DNA of 64,000 nt. Origin: Orientallactaga sibirica (taxonomy: Eukaryota; Chordata; Mammalia; Rodentia; Dipodidae). The position numbers and the translations under genes were made by a program. Positions 1-12,164 of the stretch are shown one piece after another. The stretch lies in the NCBI GenBank assembly GCA_036365145.1, contig JAEOAD010000032.1:2409501-2473500 (forward strand), given 5' to 3'. The notes below the pieces were generated by a model. That model had not been told where the DNA came from. It searched no databases and saw nothing but the letters and a program-made list of their open reading frames with translations. Positions within the stretch are counted from its first letter, which is position 1; each line of letters starts with the position of its first letter.

Positions 1-2945
1 CACAATGAAGGCAGTCCTACGAGGAAATTTATAGCCCTAAGTGCATATATTAAGAAATTGGAGAGTTCACAACTAAACAATTTAATGCTTCTGTAAGGCC
101 TTGGAAAAAGAAGAACAAGGCAAACCAAAAATTAGTAGACGGGAAGAAATAATAAAGGTTAGGGCAGAAATTAATGAAATGGAAACCAAAAAAACAATCA
201 AAAGATCAATGAAACAAAGAGTTGGTTCTTTGAAAGGATAAACAAGATTGACAAACCCTTAGCAAATCTGACCAAAAGAAAGAGAGAAGAGACAAAAATT
301 GATAAAATTAGAGATGAAAAAGGCAACATCACAACAGATACCAAAGAAATTCAGAAAATCATACGGACATACTTTAAGAATATATATGCCTCTAAGTTTG
401 AAAACCTGAAAGAAATGGATGAATTCCTTGATTCATATGACCTACCAAAAATTAAATCAAGAAGAGATAAACCATTTAAATAGAACTATAACAACCACAG
501 AGATTCAAGCAGTTATAAAAAGTCTCCCAACTAAAAAAGCCCAGGCCCAGATGGATTCACTGCTGAATTTTACCAGACATTCCTGGAGGATCTAACGCCA
601 ATGCTTCTCAAACTTTTCCATAAAATAGAAAAGGAAGGAACTCTACCAAAATCCTTCTATGAAGCCAGCATCACCCTGATACCCAAACCGGACAAAGACA
701 GATCAAAAAAAATTATAGACCAATCTCCCTCATGAACATGGATGCAAAAATTCTCAACAAAATACTGGCAAACAGAATACAAGAATTTATCAGAAAGATT
801 ATTCACCCTGACCAAGTAGGCTTTATCCCAGAGATGCAGGGATGGTTCAACATACATAAATCCATAAATGTAATACACCATATAAATGGTCTGAAGGACA
901 AAAATCATATGGTCATCTCAATAGATGCAGAAAAGGCATTTGATTAATCCAACACCCCTTCATGGTGAAAGTATTACAGAAACTGGGAATAGAAGGAGCA
1001 TATCTCAACATAATAAAAGCTATTTATGACAAACCTACAGCCAACATAATACTAAATGGGGAAAAACTTGAAGCTTTTCCTCTAAATTCAGGAACAAGAC
1101 AAGGTGTCCACTTTCCCCACTACTATTTAATATAGTACTGGAAGTCTTAGCCACAGCAATAAGGCAAGAGACACTCATAAAGGGGATACAAATCGGAAGG
1201 AAGAGATCAAATTATCATTATTTGCAGACGATATGATTCTATACCTAACAGACCCTAAAGTCTCTACCTGCAAACTGTTAGAGCTGATAAACACTTTTAG
1301 CAATGTAGCAGGATACAAAATAAACACACAGAAATCAGTAGCCTTTCTATATACTAACAACAAACGTGCAGAGGATGAAATCAGGGAATCTCTCCCATTC
1401 ACAATTGCCTCAAAAAAAATAAAATACCTTGGAATAAACTTAACCAAGGAAGTGAAGGATCTCTACAATGAGAACTTTAAAAAACTCGAGCGACAAATTA
1501 CAGAAGACACAAGGAAATGGAAAGACATCCCATGCTCCTGGATTGGAAGAATCAATATTGTGAAAATGTCAATCTTACCAAAAGCAATCTATACATTTAA
1601 TGCGATCCCTATTAAAATCCCAATAGCTTTCTTCACGGAAATAGAAAAAACAATCCTAAAATTCATCTGGAAACACAAAAAACCTCGAATAGCCAAAACA
1701 ATTTTTGCGAAACAAAAATCAGGCAGGTGGTATAACCATACCCGATTTTAAGTTATATTACAAAGCCATAGTAACAAAAACAGCATGGTACTGGCACAAG
1801 GACAGACAGGTAGATCAATGGAACAGAATAGAAGACCCAAATATTAATCCAAGCAGCTACAGCCACCTGATTTTTGACAAAAATGCCAAAAATATTAATT
1901 GGAGAAAAGATAGTCTCTTTAACAAGTGGTGTTGGGAAAACTGGACATCGGTATGTAAAAGGATAAACATAGATCCTTGTCTTTCTCCATGCACAAGAGT
2001 CAAATCCAAATGGATCAGGGACCTTGATATCAGACCTGAAACTCTGAACCTGCTAGAGGAAAAAGTAGGAAACCCTTCAACATATTGGCATAGGTAAGGA
2101 CTTTCTGAATATAACCCCAATTGCTCAGCGAATAAAATCACTAATCAACCAATGGGACCTTATGAAATTACAAAGCTTTTGTACAGCAAAGGACACTGTG
2201 AGTAGAGCAAAAAGACAACCTACAGAATGGGAGAAAATCTTTGCCAGCTATACATCTGACAGAGGATTAATATCCAGAATATACAAAGAACTAAAAAAAC
2301 AGAATAATAAAATTCAAACAACCCAGTTAAAAAATGGGCTATGGAACTAAATAGAGAATTCACAGAAGATGAAATTCAGATGGCATATAAACATCTGAAA
2401 AAATGCTCCACATCCTTAGCCATCAGGGAAATGCAAATTAAAACCACTTTGAGATTCCATTTCACTCCTGTCAGAATGGCTTCCATCAAGAAAACAAAGG
2501 ACAATAAGTGTTGGCGTGGATGCGGAAAAAGAGGAACACTTCTACACTGTTGGTGGGAATGTAACCTAGTCCAACCATTGTGGAAATCAGTGTGGAGGTT
2601 TTGAGACAGCTAGAAATAGATTTACCATATGATCCAGCTATAGCACTCCTAGGCATATATCCAGAAGACTCTTCTCACTTCCTTAGAGATACTTGCAAAA
2701 CCATGTTTATTGCCGCTCTATTCACAATAGCTAGGAAATGGAAGCAGCCTAGATGTCCCACCACAAATGAATGGATAATAAAGATGTGGTACATTTACAC
2801 AATGGAGTTCTACTCAGCAGTAAAGAAAAATGAAATTATGAAATTTGCAGGGAAATGGATGGATCTGGAAAGGATTATACTAAGTGAGGTAACCCAGGCT
2901 CAGAAAGCCAAACGTCACATGTTCTCTCTCATATGTGGATCCTAG
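1..2945 (+). mobile_element. LINE-1 ORF2 remnant (reverse transcriptase and C-terminal part), frameshifted pseudogene
   Basis: The sequence reads as the linker, reverse transcriptase and C-terminal part of a mammalian L1 ORF2; the upstream part lies outside the window or was never copied. ORF2 supplies endonuclease and reverse transcriptase for target-primed reverse transcription. Visible landmarks are the catalytic FADD at 1221-1232, preceded by Leu/Ser and followed by MILY, and a Cys-rich segment at about 2510-2570 with C-x3-C ... H-C-x3-C spacing typical of the L1 C-terminus. The frame shifts near 950, 1200, 1705-1750, 2100-2160, 2341 and 2580, and a stop at 947-949 interrupts the RT palm. 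Open pieces are 732-947, 1233-1751, 1705-2097, 2162-2350, 2341-2604 and 2580-2945. The element is dead. The L1 3'UTR follows directly. Confidence 0.95.
1221..1232 (+). other. L1 reverse-transcriptase FADD catalytic motif
   Basis: The four codons give F-A-D-D, the metal-binding signature of non-LTR retrotransposon reverse transcriptases, and sit in the expected place relative to the Cys-rich C-terminus about 1.3 kb downstream. The motif is intact although the surrounding frame is broken. Confidence 0.9.
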
Positions 2946-4235
2946 CTACAAATAGACAGACTTGTGTGTGAACTGGAACCAAAAATTGGTGCCAGAAACC
3001 AGTAAGCTGGTAAAAGGCTATAAGGGACGGAGGAAAGGGAAGGACTGAAGTGTATGGTATTGCACATATGTAAGTGGAAGGACTGATTACAAGGGGGAAT
3101 GGCCTAACCAAGGCCATGGGTAGAGAATGCATAAAAAGAAGGGCAAGGGGAGGGTCAATCTAATTTCAAAAGATTGTGAATAAGACTTATGTAAAACTAC
3201 TTTTTTGAATAATGGTACATCTAGAAGCTGTAGACTGTTACTAGAAAATTTTCAGTACCTGGGATGGGATACCTTCCAGTGAGTTGTTGGCCAAGGAGGT
3301 CCCGGTAGCCTCCAAAACATTAAAGGCTTTTGCCAAAGCCCTTGGTTTTCCCTGAGAAACAGATAGTAAGACCCTATTGCTGAAGACATCTCTTGCCTGA
3401 GAGGCAAGGTCACTGAAAGCAAGCTGGTGCTGAGCAGAAAACCTTCTCCCTGTAGACCAGCCAACTGAAAGCTGGAAAAAGCTGCACTGCATGCAGAGTA
3501 TGGGAGACAGAAGTCATCAGCAGTGAAAACAGTGGACGCTGAATATTCAAATTTGGCCAGACAGGCCCAAAGACTGAGCAGGTGCAATAGTGGCATGTCT
3601 ACTCGTGGGGTAACCAACTGCTCTATAATTGGACTAAAGGCCCTCTCTACGGGAGGAATACATACCTGGTACTGAAAAACTAAGTAAAGTCTATGGTAGG
3701 TAAGGTCATAAGCCTTAGGGGTATAAAGCATGCCCTTATCTAAATGTATATACTATTCCCACCAAGCTGCCCGGAAAATACTACACTTAATGCTCATATT
3801 CACATATTAATGCTACTCTCACTTCTGGTTAGAGAAGCTTCTCTTTTCAGATGGCGATGACCACTGGGATGATCAAAAGGCAACATAGTGCTGAGAAGAA
3901 GGGATGGAGAAGTGCCCAGCACTGAAACATCTCTCATACCCTCAAGGCTCAGGGATCATTGCGGAAGAGGGGCGGATAGAATAGAAGAGCCAAAGGAAAG
4001 TGCGACTCCCTCCAATGCAACTGCCCAGACAGAAATTGGCCTTGATATCCATGACCTTGCTGTGCCTAACAATACCTCCACAAGACCCTCATAGTAGAAG
4101 TAAAAGAGGATGACATCATATTAAAAAAAGAGACTAATGGAGAGGGAGGGGATATGATGGAGAGTGGAGTTCTAAAGGGGAAGGGGAGGGGAAGGAAAAA
4201 TACGCACCTTTTAATAATGACCAGGTAGAGCTCTT
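2946..4235 (+). mobile_element. L1 3' untranslated region with G-rich polypurine tract
   Basis: This stretch follows the ORF2 stop and is collinear, with many small differences, with a second copy at 51925-52985. Shared landmarks include the stretch about a bottom-strand leader with GAGTTGTTGG, GTAAGACCCTATTGC, CCTTCTCCCT and GAGAAGCTTCT. It ends in a purine-only region at 4135-4200 with GGGGAAGGGGAGGGGAAGG. Rodent L1 3'UTRs are known to keep such a polypurine tract, which can fold as a G-quadruplex. The open frames inside are chance. Confidence 0.8.
4135..4200 (+). repeat. Polypurine, G-quadruplex-prone tract of the L1 3'UTR
   Basis: Four G runs in about 20 bases (4+4+4+2) on the + strand follow a looser GGAGAGGGAGGGG segment. 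The position near the end of the L1 3'UTR matches the known conserved polypurine tract of L1 elements. Confidence 0.7.
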
Positions 4236-5160
4236 ATTTGATATGCAAGAAGGTATGCTTCAACTTTTAGCAATGTTTGACACTCATTTATTTTATTTAA
4301 TTTTTTTTAGTTATTTTTATTTAATTAATTTACTTTATTTTACTAATTAAATATTCATTTATAAAAAGAAAAATATTCTATCACAATTCCAAAGTTTCTG
4401 GAAACACTTATAAAATTCAAAACAAGTTTCTAAGTAACAGCTTTTATCACACTAAAAATACAACTAGGAAAACTGGTGAAAATATCTACCCTTAAGGCAA
4501 AGTATTCATTGTACAGAGAAATAGTATTCAATAAATGTTCAAAATAAAACACAGATGCAGAATCCATGTTTCCTGGCTGCAGTGAAGGTCTATGTGAACT
4601 AAGACAAGTGCTAGAGGAAAGGGAAGTTAGCTAGGGAGATGGTAAAGAAGCCCATAAAGCTATATTTGTATTGTCTTCTTAGAATCAGTTAATCAGTCAA
4701 CTGGCAATCTTAGGGAAAAAAGGAAATTCAGCTAGATATGAAAGTTCAAGATAAAGAGGAAGCATGGTTTTGTATGGAAGGACAAACTCACGCAAAGGAC
4801 ATGCAAGCAGGGATGTTCAACACAAATATGGGTGATAGATGATTCCTTGTTCAACTACGTCTGTCCAAACTCCAAGAGACTTTGCTAAGAAAATTAATAA
4901 GCAAAATCTAAGTGTTTACATTTTGTTGGAAATGGAAGACAGAATATGAAGTCCAAAGTCAGCTTGCCCGAGTCCAAATTATCTAAGCATTAGATAAATA
5001 ACTTCAGGCAAACTCTTAAAATTCTCTGTGGCTCAATTCCACATATATACAATAAAGATAAGGTGACCCGCCTCATGAGATCATCATAAAAAGTAATTGA
5101 GTTAACATTCATAAAGCTCTTTGACAAGTATTAGACATATAGGTGGCCACTCAGTAAGTA
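4236..5160. other. A/T-rich L1 flank, then unique DNA
   Basis: 4265-4370 is almost pure A/T (TTTATTTAATT-like) and may be the degraded L1 tail. The remainder shows no open frame, RNA gene or repeat that I recognise. Confidence 0.6.
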
Positions 5161-5162
5161 CA

Positions 5163-5400
5163 AGGAGAAATATATTAATAGATTACAGATAGATAATCAA
5201 TAAATAGATAATAGGCTGATAGATGATAGAGACAGGTTGGTACATAGGTAGGTAGGTAGATAGATGACTGATAGATAGATGATGATAATAATAATGATAG
5301 ATGATTGATGATAGATAAGACAGACAAACAGCCAGATAGGTAGCCAGATGATAGGTAGACAGATAAACATAGATCGATGATATCTACCTAAAAATAGATC
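5163..5400. repeat. Degenerate GATA/GATG/GGTA tetranucleotide microsatellite
   Basis: The + strand is built of GATAGATGATAG-type words with interspersed GGTAGGTA and AGACAGACA. The 79-residue frame on the minus strand over it is a by-product of the repeat. Confidence 0.85.
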
Positions 5401-6025
5401 CATATGTGACAGATATTGACAGATTTTTTTCAGCATAGCAACTACCTTGATCCTTGTTTTACCGGCTACAGCAAGAGCTGACGCTTGAGTTGGCAGTACA
5501 GGTAGACATGTAGACTTTCACCACTCACTACTTGAATTCCTCAAGGATGCAGCTCATGTCCTATATCCCATCCCTGTTCATTTGTGATATTCTAATATCA
5601 GTTAAGGCCAGGTATGTAGCTTGCACTATGTAAATATTCAATGGATGAATGTATACATTTATATGTAAACATATATACACACATGAAGTATATGAACATA
5701 CAAACATCTAGAAATCTATTTATATAGTATAGGAATTGCAAGACTGTATTGGCTACAGTTTTTAAAAAGTCAATGCAAGAAAACCAAGAGGGTGTAGGAA
5801 AACTCATATACGCCTAGGATATAGTAATAAAATATACAATATAATAAATGAGGCAAACACATTTACAGTAGAGGAATGCCAATTATTTAATAATCATAAG
5901 AAAGTATGTGACATCATGTAAAATCAAAGAAATAGAAAGAAAACCAAAGGTCATTTCTATTTTTATCAAATATGTAAAAGTCAAAAAAATATTAAATATA
6001 AAGCAAAACAAAACAATCAAACGTG
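5401..6025. other. Unique DNA, nothing recognised
   Basis: A/T-rich sequence with only short open frames on both strands. No repeat family or RNA gene was recognised. Confidence 0.5.
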
Positions 6026-6027
6026 TA

Positions 6028-6130
6028 ATTGAAGCTGGGCAGGCTGCTGCATCCTGTAGTACTGGGTTCAGAGGGCTGAGGCAGGTGATGTTCACGATCA
6101 GCTGTGCAACATAAAAATGCCCTGTCTCAA
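6028..6130 (+). mobile_element. Degenerate B1-like SINE fragment
   Basis: It keeps the order GCTGGGCA, GGCTGAGGCAGGTGA, ATCAGCTGTGCAACAT and CCCTGTCTCAAAAA expected of a 7SL-derived monomer. Substitutions are heavy and the start is eroded, so it is old. Confidence 0.5.
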
Positions 6131-6169
6131 AAATCAGAGGGGTTTATAATAACCACTGATGACGTGGGT

Positions 6170-6360
6170 TGTGTGTTAGTTGCTTATACTACAGTTTCTA
6201 GAAAGCAAGCCGATGTTTCTGGTGATGGCTTGCTCATTCTTTGACCAAAACTTGCACTTCCAAGACGTGGCCGCATCGTCATTCAGGAAGAGGAAGACCT
6301 TCGTTTGATCCTCGGTGGTGAACACCTGAAAATCACGTCAGCAACCACTCATGGAGGAAG
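6170..6360. other. CpG-retaining patch of unknown nature
   Basis: Several CpGs (in ACGTGG, GCATCGTC, CTTCGTTTG, CCTCGGTG, TCACGTCA) lie within 190 bases of otherwise CpG-poor DNA. On the minus strand about 40 codons are open (FTTEDQTKVFLFLNDDAATS-like). I do not recognise a parent gene. It could be a pseudogene scrap or a conserved element. Confidence 0.3.
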
Positions 6361-7255
6361 TGCTCAACTCACTCCTGCATGTTCATGTAGTGAAATTCCG
6401 GACAGGTATGTTTTTCAAAGTAGGACTGATATTCACACAAACATCCCCAACTATGGGTAAGTGGATAATGCAAATCAAAATAAAACATATAAAATATGTA
6501 TGAGTAAAATTGTACATCTGTGTTTGTGCATATATTGACGCAGAGAGATGTCTTGAGGGCTACATGCAAAATTGATAAGATTATACATCTCTGGGAAGGA
6601 ATTTGAGTGGGAAAGGGGATGTAAACTAGTGCACGTCGTTATTATATTTTCATTGTTTGAAACTTTATAAACAGGATATACTCATGTATTTCTTGTGTGG
6701 TTAAAAATAAACTCATCAGAGCAACAATAATGCGATAAACTAAATGCTATGAAAACACAGATGAAAGAATGATGAATGCTTCCTGGGTTGCCAATGGAAC
6801 AGGACATAAATTCTCTCAGCTTCTACGTGAGTAACAAAACACCCAACCAAGGGAGCACAAATAAAAGAACCTAATAAAACTGTTACTTCCTTTAGCAACA
6901 AAGCTTGTAGCTGTAACATAAGAGCTGTAAGGTTATGTGTCCTGAGGTTGGACAAGGCTGTTACACTGACAGCTCAGCCCTGAGCCTTGCACAGCAAACA
7001 CAGACCTATGTCCCCACATGTAAGATGAAGTCCAAGCAAGCGCTTGATGGATGGAGAGATGACAGCTCATTCTGAGACCAAGATCTCAACTGACTTGAGT
7101 CCTAAATGGAATTACTGAGGACTAAACGGGGAAAATTAGGTAGCAACAAAAGCAACATGTACAGAGCCATGTTTGCTTGGTAAGGCTAAATTCAATATGC
7201 TTTAAACATTTTTGGTTCCAGTGTCATGCTGAAAACAACATTCTATGCATCTCTC
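6361..7255. other. Unique DNA, nothing recognised
   Basis: There is no repeat or gene signature, and open frames are short and unsupported. Confidence 0.5.
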
Positions 7256-7261
7256 AGTGTC

Positions 7262-7785
7262 CCCTTGCAGCAGATTGTATTTTCCAAAGTTGGGCAGAAC
7301 AACATCTTCCATTCCACACATTCTCTCTCATTGTGACTCAACCCATCAAGAGGTGGAAATTACTTCTCTTCCTTGAAACTGGGTAGGCTTTGGGACTGCT
7401 TTGAACTACAAGGAAACATGTGCCAGTTCTGGACAAATGCTTTCACTGCTTTGCCAGCTTCCACATCTTATTGAAACTATGCGCTGGCAAAGGTACAACT
7501 TGCCCGAGAGAACATGCTGGGGATGTTAAGGCCAGCCACCAGAGTTGAGGGATGGAGATCCCTCAGGAAAATGAGGCAGGCAACACCGTGAGGTTGGACA
7601 TGTGACAGAGGAGCCACCTCAGAGGGGTGCCTCCAACCTTAGTAACCCAGAAGGGGGCAAGCGGCTCAGAGATTAACCCCTTGTTTAGCTTTCCCCAGAT
7701 TTATGAGGGCTAAACTCATGAGTTAAATAAAATAGTCACTCTTCTTTGGTCATGGGTTCCGTCGGTATGGACACTACCAACAGCA
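7262..7785 (+). mobile_element. MLT1-type LTR (ERVL-MaLR), solo and old
   Basis: Landmarks in MLT1 order are TTTTCCAAAG, ACATCTTCCATTCCACACA, CATCAAGAGGTGGAAATTAC, a run around GGGACTGCTTTGA, ATGTGCCAGTTCTGG, a middle part with GCCAGCCACCAGAG and GAGCCACCTCAGAG, and near the end GAGTTAAATAAAATAG, the equivalent of the LTR polyadenylation signal. No internal retroviral part follows. MaLR elements are non-autonomous relatives of ERVL. Divergence is high, as for an ancient eutherian insertion. Confidence 0.75.
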
Positions 7786-7809
7786 TGTCAAAAACAAATA
7801 TTTGGGAGG

Positions 7810-8036
7810 GGGGTTGGAGAGATGGTTTAGCAGTTAAGGTGCATGCCTGGAAAGCCTAAGGACCCAGGTTTGATTCTCCACCTCCCTCATAAGCCAGATG
7901 CACATGTTGGCGTATGTGTCTGGAGTTTGTTTGCAGTGGCTAGGGGCCCTGGCATGCCCATTCTCACTCTCTCTCTCCCTCTCTCTCTCTGACTGCAATA
8001 AATAAATAAAAATAAAATTTAACAAAATAAAAAATA
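7810..8036 (+). mobile_element. tRNA-derived (B2/ID-like) SINE, short form
   Basis: The head is TTGGAGAGATGGTTTAGCAG with A box, the B box is GGTTTGATTCTCC, the body is AAGCCAGATGCACA, and it ends in a CT-rich stretch and AATAAATAAAA tail. Transcription would be by RNA polymerase III from the internal boxes. Confidence 0.9.
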
Positions 8037-8044
8037 TATACATT

Positions 8045-8852
8045 TGAGAAAAAAATCAGTACTGGACATGTAAAGACTTTTATTTGTCATTATTCTCTAA
8101 ACAATATGGTCTAACAACTATTTACATAGTATTTCCATTGAAGTGACTATCCTGAGTAATGTAGACGTGATTTGAAGCACGATTGAGGACATGACATATG
8201 CAGATACTAAGTGTTTTATAAAAGTAACTTGAGCATCCCCAGATTTTACTACCTAACAATATTCTTGGGCAAAGGTGCCACAGATACGAAAGACTGAGCA
8301 TCATTATTTCAGCTACTAACCTTTCAGGTAGAATATTTTGCAGCAATTGAGAATTTGAATATTCATGACTAACATCACCATTATCTATAACCATTTTCTT
8401 AAAAAATATAATAACATATGTTTCTATCTGGGATTTTAAACTAAAATGTCTGAGTAATTCCCACCTTTTGTTAGAAAAGTAATAAACCCAAAGACCAGGC
8501 TATAGAAAGTATGTGACAGATTTAATAATAGACCTATAAGATTAAAGATTATAATGTTAGATTCTGGGTAACGGTGATAAGGAACAGGACAACCACAGAG
8601 CACATGCTGACAGGTTTGTTGTGGCAGGTCTAATGCCAATATTTATAGCTAATATTTATGTATATCAATGTACATTATAAATATATATCTCTTAGTTGAT
8701 GTCACCTAAGACACAGCTAAAATTCTGACATAGGTCAATTTAGTCAATATTTCCTTTCTCTTTCCCAGCACTGCCAATCTCCTCAAACTTACAGGAATCA
8801 TTTGAATCATATAATAGGTATTTGATGAAATATATTATGAAGAGCTGACCCT
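8045..8852. other. Unique DNA, nothing recognised
   Basis: A/T-rich sequence without repeat or gene signature. The 90-residue minus-strand frame at 8122-8394 has no domain-like features. Confidence 0.5.
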
Positions 8853-8854
8853 GA

Positions 8855-8925
8855 TTTTTTTTTTTTTTTTCTTTTCTTTTCTTTTTTCTCTTTTTTTTTT
8901 TTCTTTTTTCTTTTTTTTTTTTGTT
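8855..8925. repeat. T-rich/polypyrimidine tract
   Basis: About 70 bases of T runs broken by single C, with blocks such as CTTTTCTTTTCTTTT. No SINE body adjoins it, so its origin is unclear. Confidence 0.9.
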
Positions 8926-10620
8926 TTGGTTTGGTGCAGCACTAAATCTTTACCTCTACAAAGCTTGAGGTGATGGTCCATGGACTCTACTTTGTGGAGC
9001 CCTGCACCAGAACCATGCTGTCTTCCATTTAAAAAAAGGACATTCTAAAAGCAGAGACTTGTAGAAAACATCAAACCAGTTTTGCTTTTGTTTTCTATGC
9101 TGACTCAACTTTTCCTGGGACAGCTTCATACAGATTCAACATTTTGCATTCCAACAGCGATCATTGCATGCTAACTGGTAACTGGTAATTAATAAGAAGT
9201 GCTGGAATTTGCACAGACTTTGCAGGGAACAGCTGCCTAAAACCGACACAGTTAAGGCTGCACGCCCCCCCTCCCCACTTCTGATTCTTTCTCCCGCCTC
9301 CTGCTAGGGGCAAAATGTCATTGCAGAGAATGGGAAAAGTGATGTGTCATTATTGTTATCTAAAGTGTACACTGCATGGTTGAAGAAATGAATGTAAAAA
9401 GGAAGCAAATTGAGGTAAGTTTGAAGCACAAGGTAGGATTCACTCATTCACCTAAACATGGAACAAATATCCCATGTGCAAGCCCAGGGGCTGAGGGAAC
9501 TGTACAGGAAGTCATCTTGGGCGCTGTCACTGTCATCTTCTCCTTGGCCCTGTACAATGGGCCTCCCGGAAACACCTTCTGTACATCATAAACCTCCATC
9601 AACAAAGCAGATAAAAATCTGAATCTTATACTCTGTTAAATAAACAGGATGGGTGAAAAAGAGACTTTACATTCGATTTAGGTGATCAAGTCTAACTTAC
9701 AAACCAGCATCATTCCCAAACTGTGTTTAGACAGACATGCTACTTCATAGATGGATAATTTGCCATCACATTGCCAAACCCATTATACCTCCTTCGTTAC
9801 AACATTCTGAAAAGAGAACTTGAGGAGTGAAAATTACAGTCCATTAAGGAAAAACAGTGAGTGCTTAGATGGAGCACTTCAGCCAATGCTAAGATCCACA
9901 GCTTTGCCAGTATCACAGGAAAAATCAAGGTTGATTTGCATATCCCAAGACTTCGTCCTGCAAAGCAAAAGGACACTAAAGAGAGGACAGCTATAGACAA
10001 GCTCTCTTGGTGACTGTCTATCAAGTTGTGCCTCACTAAACAGGAGATGTCCCCATATTGAGGCAGGAAACCTGAGATCAGGGGATGAGGCAAGCAGGCT
10101 CCTCCGGGGCGCTGCCTCTTTTGTTCTGTTGTCCAAAGCTGGAAAGATAGCAAGCATTCTTAGAAAACAGAACTCCAGACTTCACAGTGAACCATATGCA
10201 TTACTTTATCTTCAGACCCAAATGAGAGCCTGCTATCAGTATGGGCTAATTCTTATCTCCAAAACAGTCTAGAGAACTCTCAGAACTAAACAGATACAAA
10301 ACTATAGGTTCTGTACAGCTACCACTCTGCTTTGTATTCTTAAGGTAATCCTTTCACTTTTTTGAGTTTCTTTTTGGCTTGTGAAGAGGACTATTATAGT
10401 GAAAAACATGCCATGAGCCTACTTTATGGACAAATCAGAAAATGCAAACGTGTAAAACTACAATGTGCCATACAACTGGGAAGGTTGAGGGGAAAGAAAG
10501 AGCCATTCAAGTTGAGTTTCCTAAGGAGGCTTAGAAATGAACAAATGAAAAAATACTATAGATAAAGATAGAAGCATGAAAATGACTTCAAATTATAGTT
10601 ATCTATGCCATCACCAAGAG
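8926..10620. other. Unique DNA, nothing recognised
   Basis: 1.7 kb without SINE, LINE or LTR landmarks. Two overlapping minus-strand frames (9797-10153 and 9879-10157, 118 and 92 residues) lack domains, splice context and codon bias, and I read them as chance. Confidence 0.5.
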
Positions 10621-10621
10621 T

Positions 10622-10831
10622 TTTAAAGTATTTTATTATTTGATTTATTTATTTATTTAAGAGTGTGTGCATGTGAGAGAATGGGCACTCTAGGGCCTCT
10701 AGCCACTGCAAACGCACTCCAAGTACATGCACCACCTTGTGCATCTGACTTAAATGAGTCCTGAGGAATCGAACCTGGATCCTTTGGCTTTGCAGGCTAG
10801 TGCCTTAACTGCTAAGCCATCTCTCCAGCCC
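10622..10831 (-). mobile_element. tRNA-derived SINE, short form
   Basis: The reverse complement starts GGGCTGGAGAGATGGCTTAG at 10831. The tail is the ATTTATTTATTT run at 10640-10660. B box and CCAGATGCACAAGG-like body are visible. Confidence 0.9.
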
Positions 10832-11102
10832 ATAAAAGGTTCTAAGTAAGAACATACACCTCTTTTCCTGTTAACCTAAGCCTGGAATACAGTCAGACTA
10901 TGTGCCTTTCCAATTAAATTCTATTTCCCTCCATTTACTTCAACTAATTCATTTTGAGCTAAAACTAATCACACAAAGAAAAATCATAAACAAATCGTGG
11001 AAAGAAATATCCTGCTGAAAATATAAGTCCCAACTACAATAAAAGCCATCATGAAGTTATGGTAATTAAAAGAAGGCAATGTGAATACAAGAAGTACAAA
11101 GA

Positions 11103-11353
11103 GGGCTGGAGAGATGGCTTGGCGGTTAAGGCGCCTGCCTGTTAAGCCTAAGAACGCTGGTTCCAATCTGCAGGTCCCACGTTTAGCCAGACACAGTGAC
11201 ACAAGGGTGCAATGCTGCACTTTCCCACAAGGGGGCGCACGCATCTGGAGTTTGTTCACAGCAGCTGAGAGGCCGCTGGCATGCCCATTCTCTCTCCCTC
11301 TCCTCTCTCTCTGTCTCTCTGTCTCTCTCAAATAAAAATAATAAAATAAAAAA
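11103..11353 (+). mobile_element. tRNA-derived SINE, long form with CTCF-like core
   Basis: Near-consensus head, followed by the extra segment (GTGACACAAGGGTGCAATGC and CCCACAAGGGGGCGCACGC) that distinguishes the long form from the short form. It ends in CT-rich DNA and an AAATAAAAATAATAAAA tail, with a 5'-truncated B1 abutting that tail. Confidence 0.95.
11225..11238 (+). promoter_or_regulatory. CTCF-like core motif inside a long-form SINE
   Basis: CCACAAGGGGGCGC fits the CTCF core (CCAsyAGrkGGCrs) at all but the fifth position. Rodent B2 SINEs are known to have spread CTCF sites. Occupancy cannot be judged from sequence. Confidence 0.5.
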
Positions 11354-11460
11354 GCACTCGGGAGGCAGAGATAGGAGGATCGCCGAGAGTTCGAGGCCAT
11401 CCTGAGACTACATAGTTAATTCCAGGTCAGCCTGGACCAGAGTGAGACTCTACCTTGCAA
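11354..11460 (+). mobile_element. B1 SINE, 5'-truncated
   Basis: It starts inside the monomer at GCACTCGGGAGGCAGAG and continues through GAGACTACATAGTTAATTCC and CAGCCTGGACCAGAGTGAGA. Its A-rich tail has become the tetranucleotide repeat that follows. Confidence 0.9.
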
Positions 11461-11461
11461 A

Positions 11462-11500
<39 letters not shown>

Positions 11501-11552
11501 AAATAAAATAAAATAAAAATAAAAAAGAAAAAGAAAAAAATAAAAAAAGAAG
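11458..11552. repeat. (AAAT)n / A-rich microsatellite grown from the B1 tail
   Basis: About 11 perfect AAAT units, then AAAATAAAAT and AAAAAGAAAAA variants. Minus-strand hydrophobic frames (FLFYFYLFIYLFIYLF-like) are artefacts of this repeat. Confidence 0.9.
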
Positions 11553-11967
11553 TACAAAGAAACAAATGGAACCTGCCAGAAAGTATGGAACCAAAGCATA
11601 GCATATGGACAAATTTACTCTCTTCACGCTGAAACTCAGACTCAGTGAGTGGAGGATGGAGTTGTCAATAATCAGCGATGAGGAAATGAGATATGGATTT
11701 GGAAAATTGAATAAATCTGTACCTATTATACTCTATGTACATCCACCATATATGCACATCAATTCTAGAATGCTTACGCCATAAAAAGATCATAATGTAT
11801 GAGAAGACATTACTGCACGCTATTCATAACATTGGTCTGTGAAAGTCACTCTAAACAAGCCACCATCTAAAAGACATACATTAAAAATTACAGAGGCACC
11901 ATGTTAAAGAAAAGAAGTTCTGCAGGTCACCTCAATACACACCCACATGCAGACACACACACACAAT
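11553..11967. other. Unique DNA, nothing recognised
   Basis: No repeat or gene signature. Confidence 0.5.
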
Positions 11968-12122
11968 CATTGAGACAGGCATGGATGCTCCCATCTGTAA
12001 TCCTAGTGCTTGGGAGCACACGGGAGGACCTCAGTGCTTTCAAGGCCGTCCTGGGCTACAATGTAAGTTCCTGACCAGACCCAACCAGGTAGTGAGCTTT
12101 GTTTGTAATAAATAAATAAACA
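11968..12122 (+). mobile_element. Degenerate B1-like SINE
   Basis: GGCATGGATGCTCCCATCTG, TAATCCTAGTGCTTGGGAG and GTCCTGGGCTACAATG follow B1 order, with an AATAAATAAACAG tail. Diverged and older than the B1 at 12387. Confidence 0.65.
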
Positions 12123-12164
12123 GTAGATAAATAAATCAAAAGGGAAGACTTTAAAAGAAATTAT

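Noticed and set aside
732..2945. Series of separate small genes
   Set aside because: All pieces are consecutive parts of one frameshifted L1 ORF2.
3252..3731. 159-codon minus-strand frame
   Set aside because: Lies antisense in an L1 3'UTR, and the homologous region at 52.0-52.5 kb does not keep it.
5163..5436. GATA-factor binding cluster
   Set aside because: It is a tetranucleotide microsatellite; GATA words are a by-product.
11416..11627. Hydrophobic membrane-like peptides
   Set aside because: Translation of the (AAAT)n tail of a B1; the same artefact occurs at 39718-40024.
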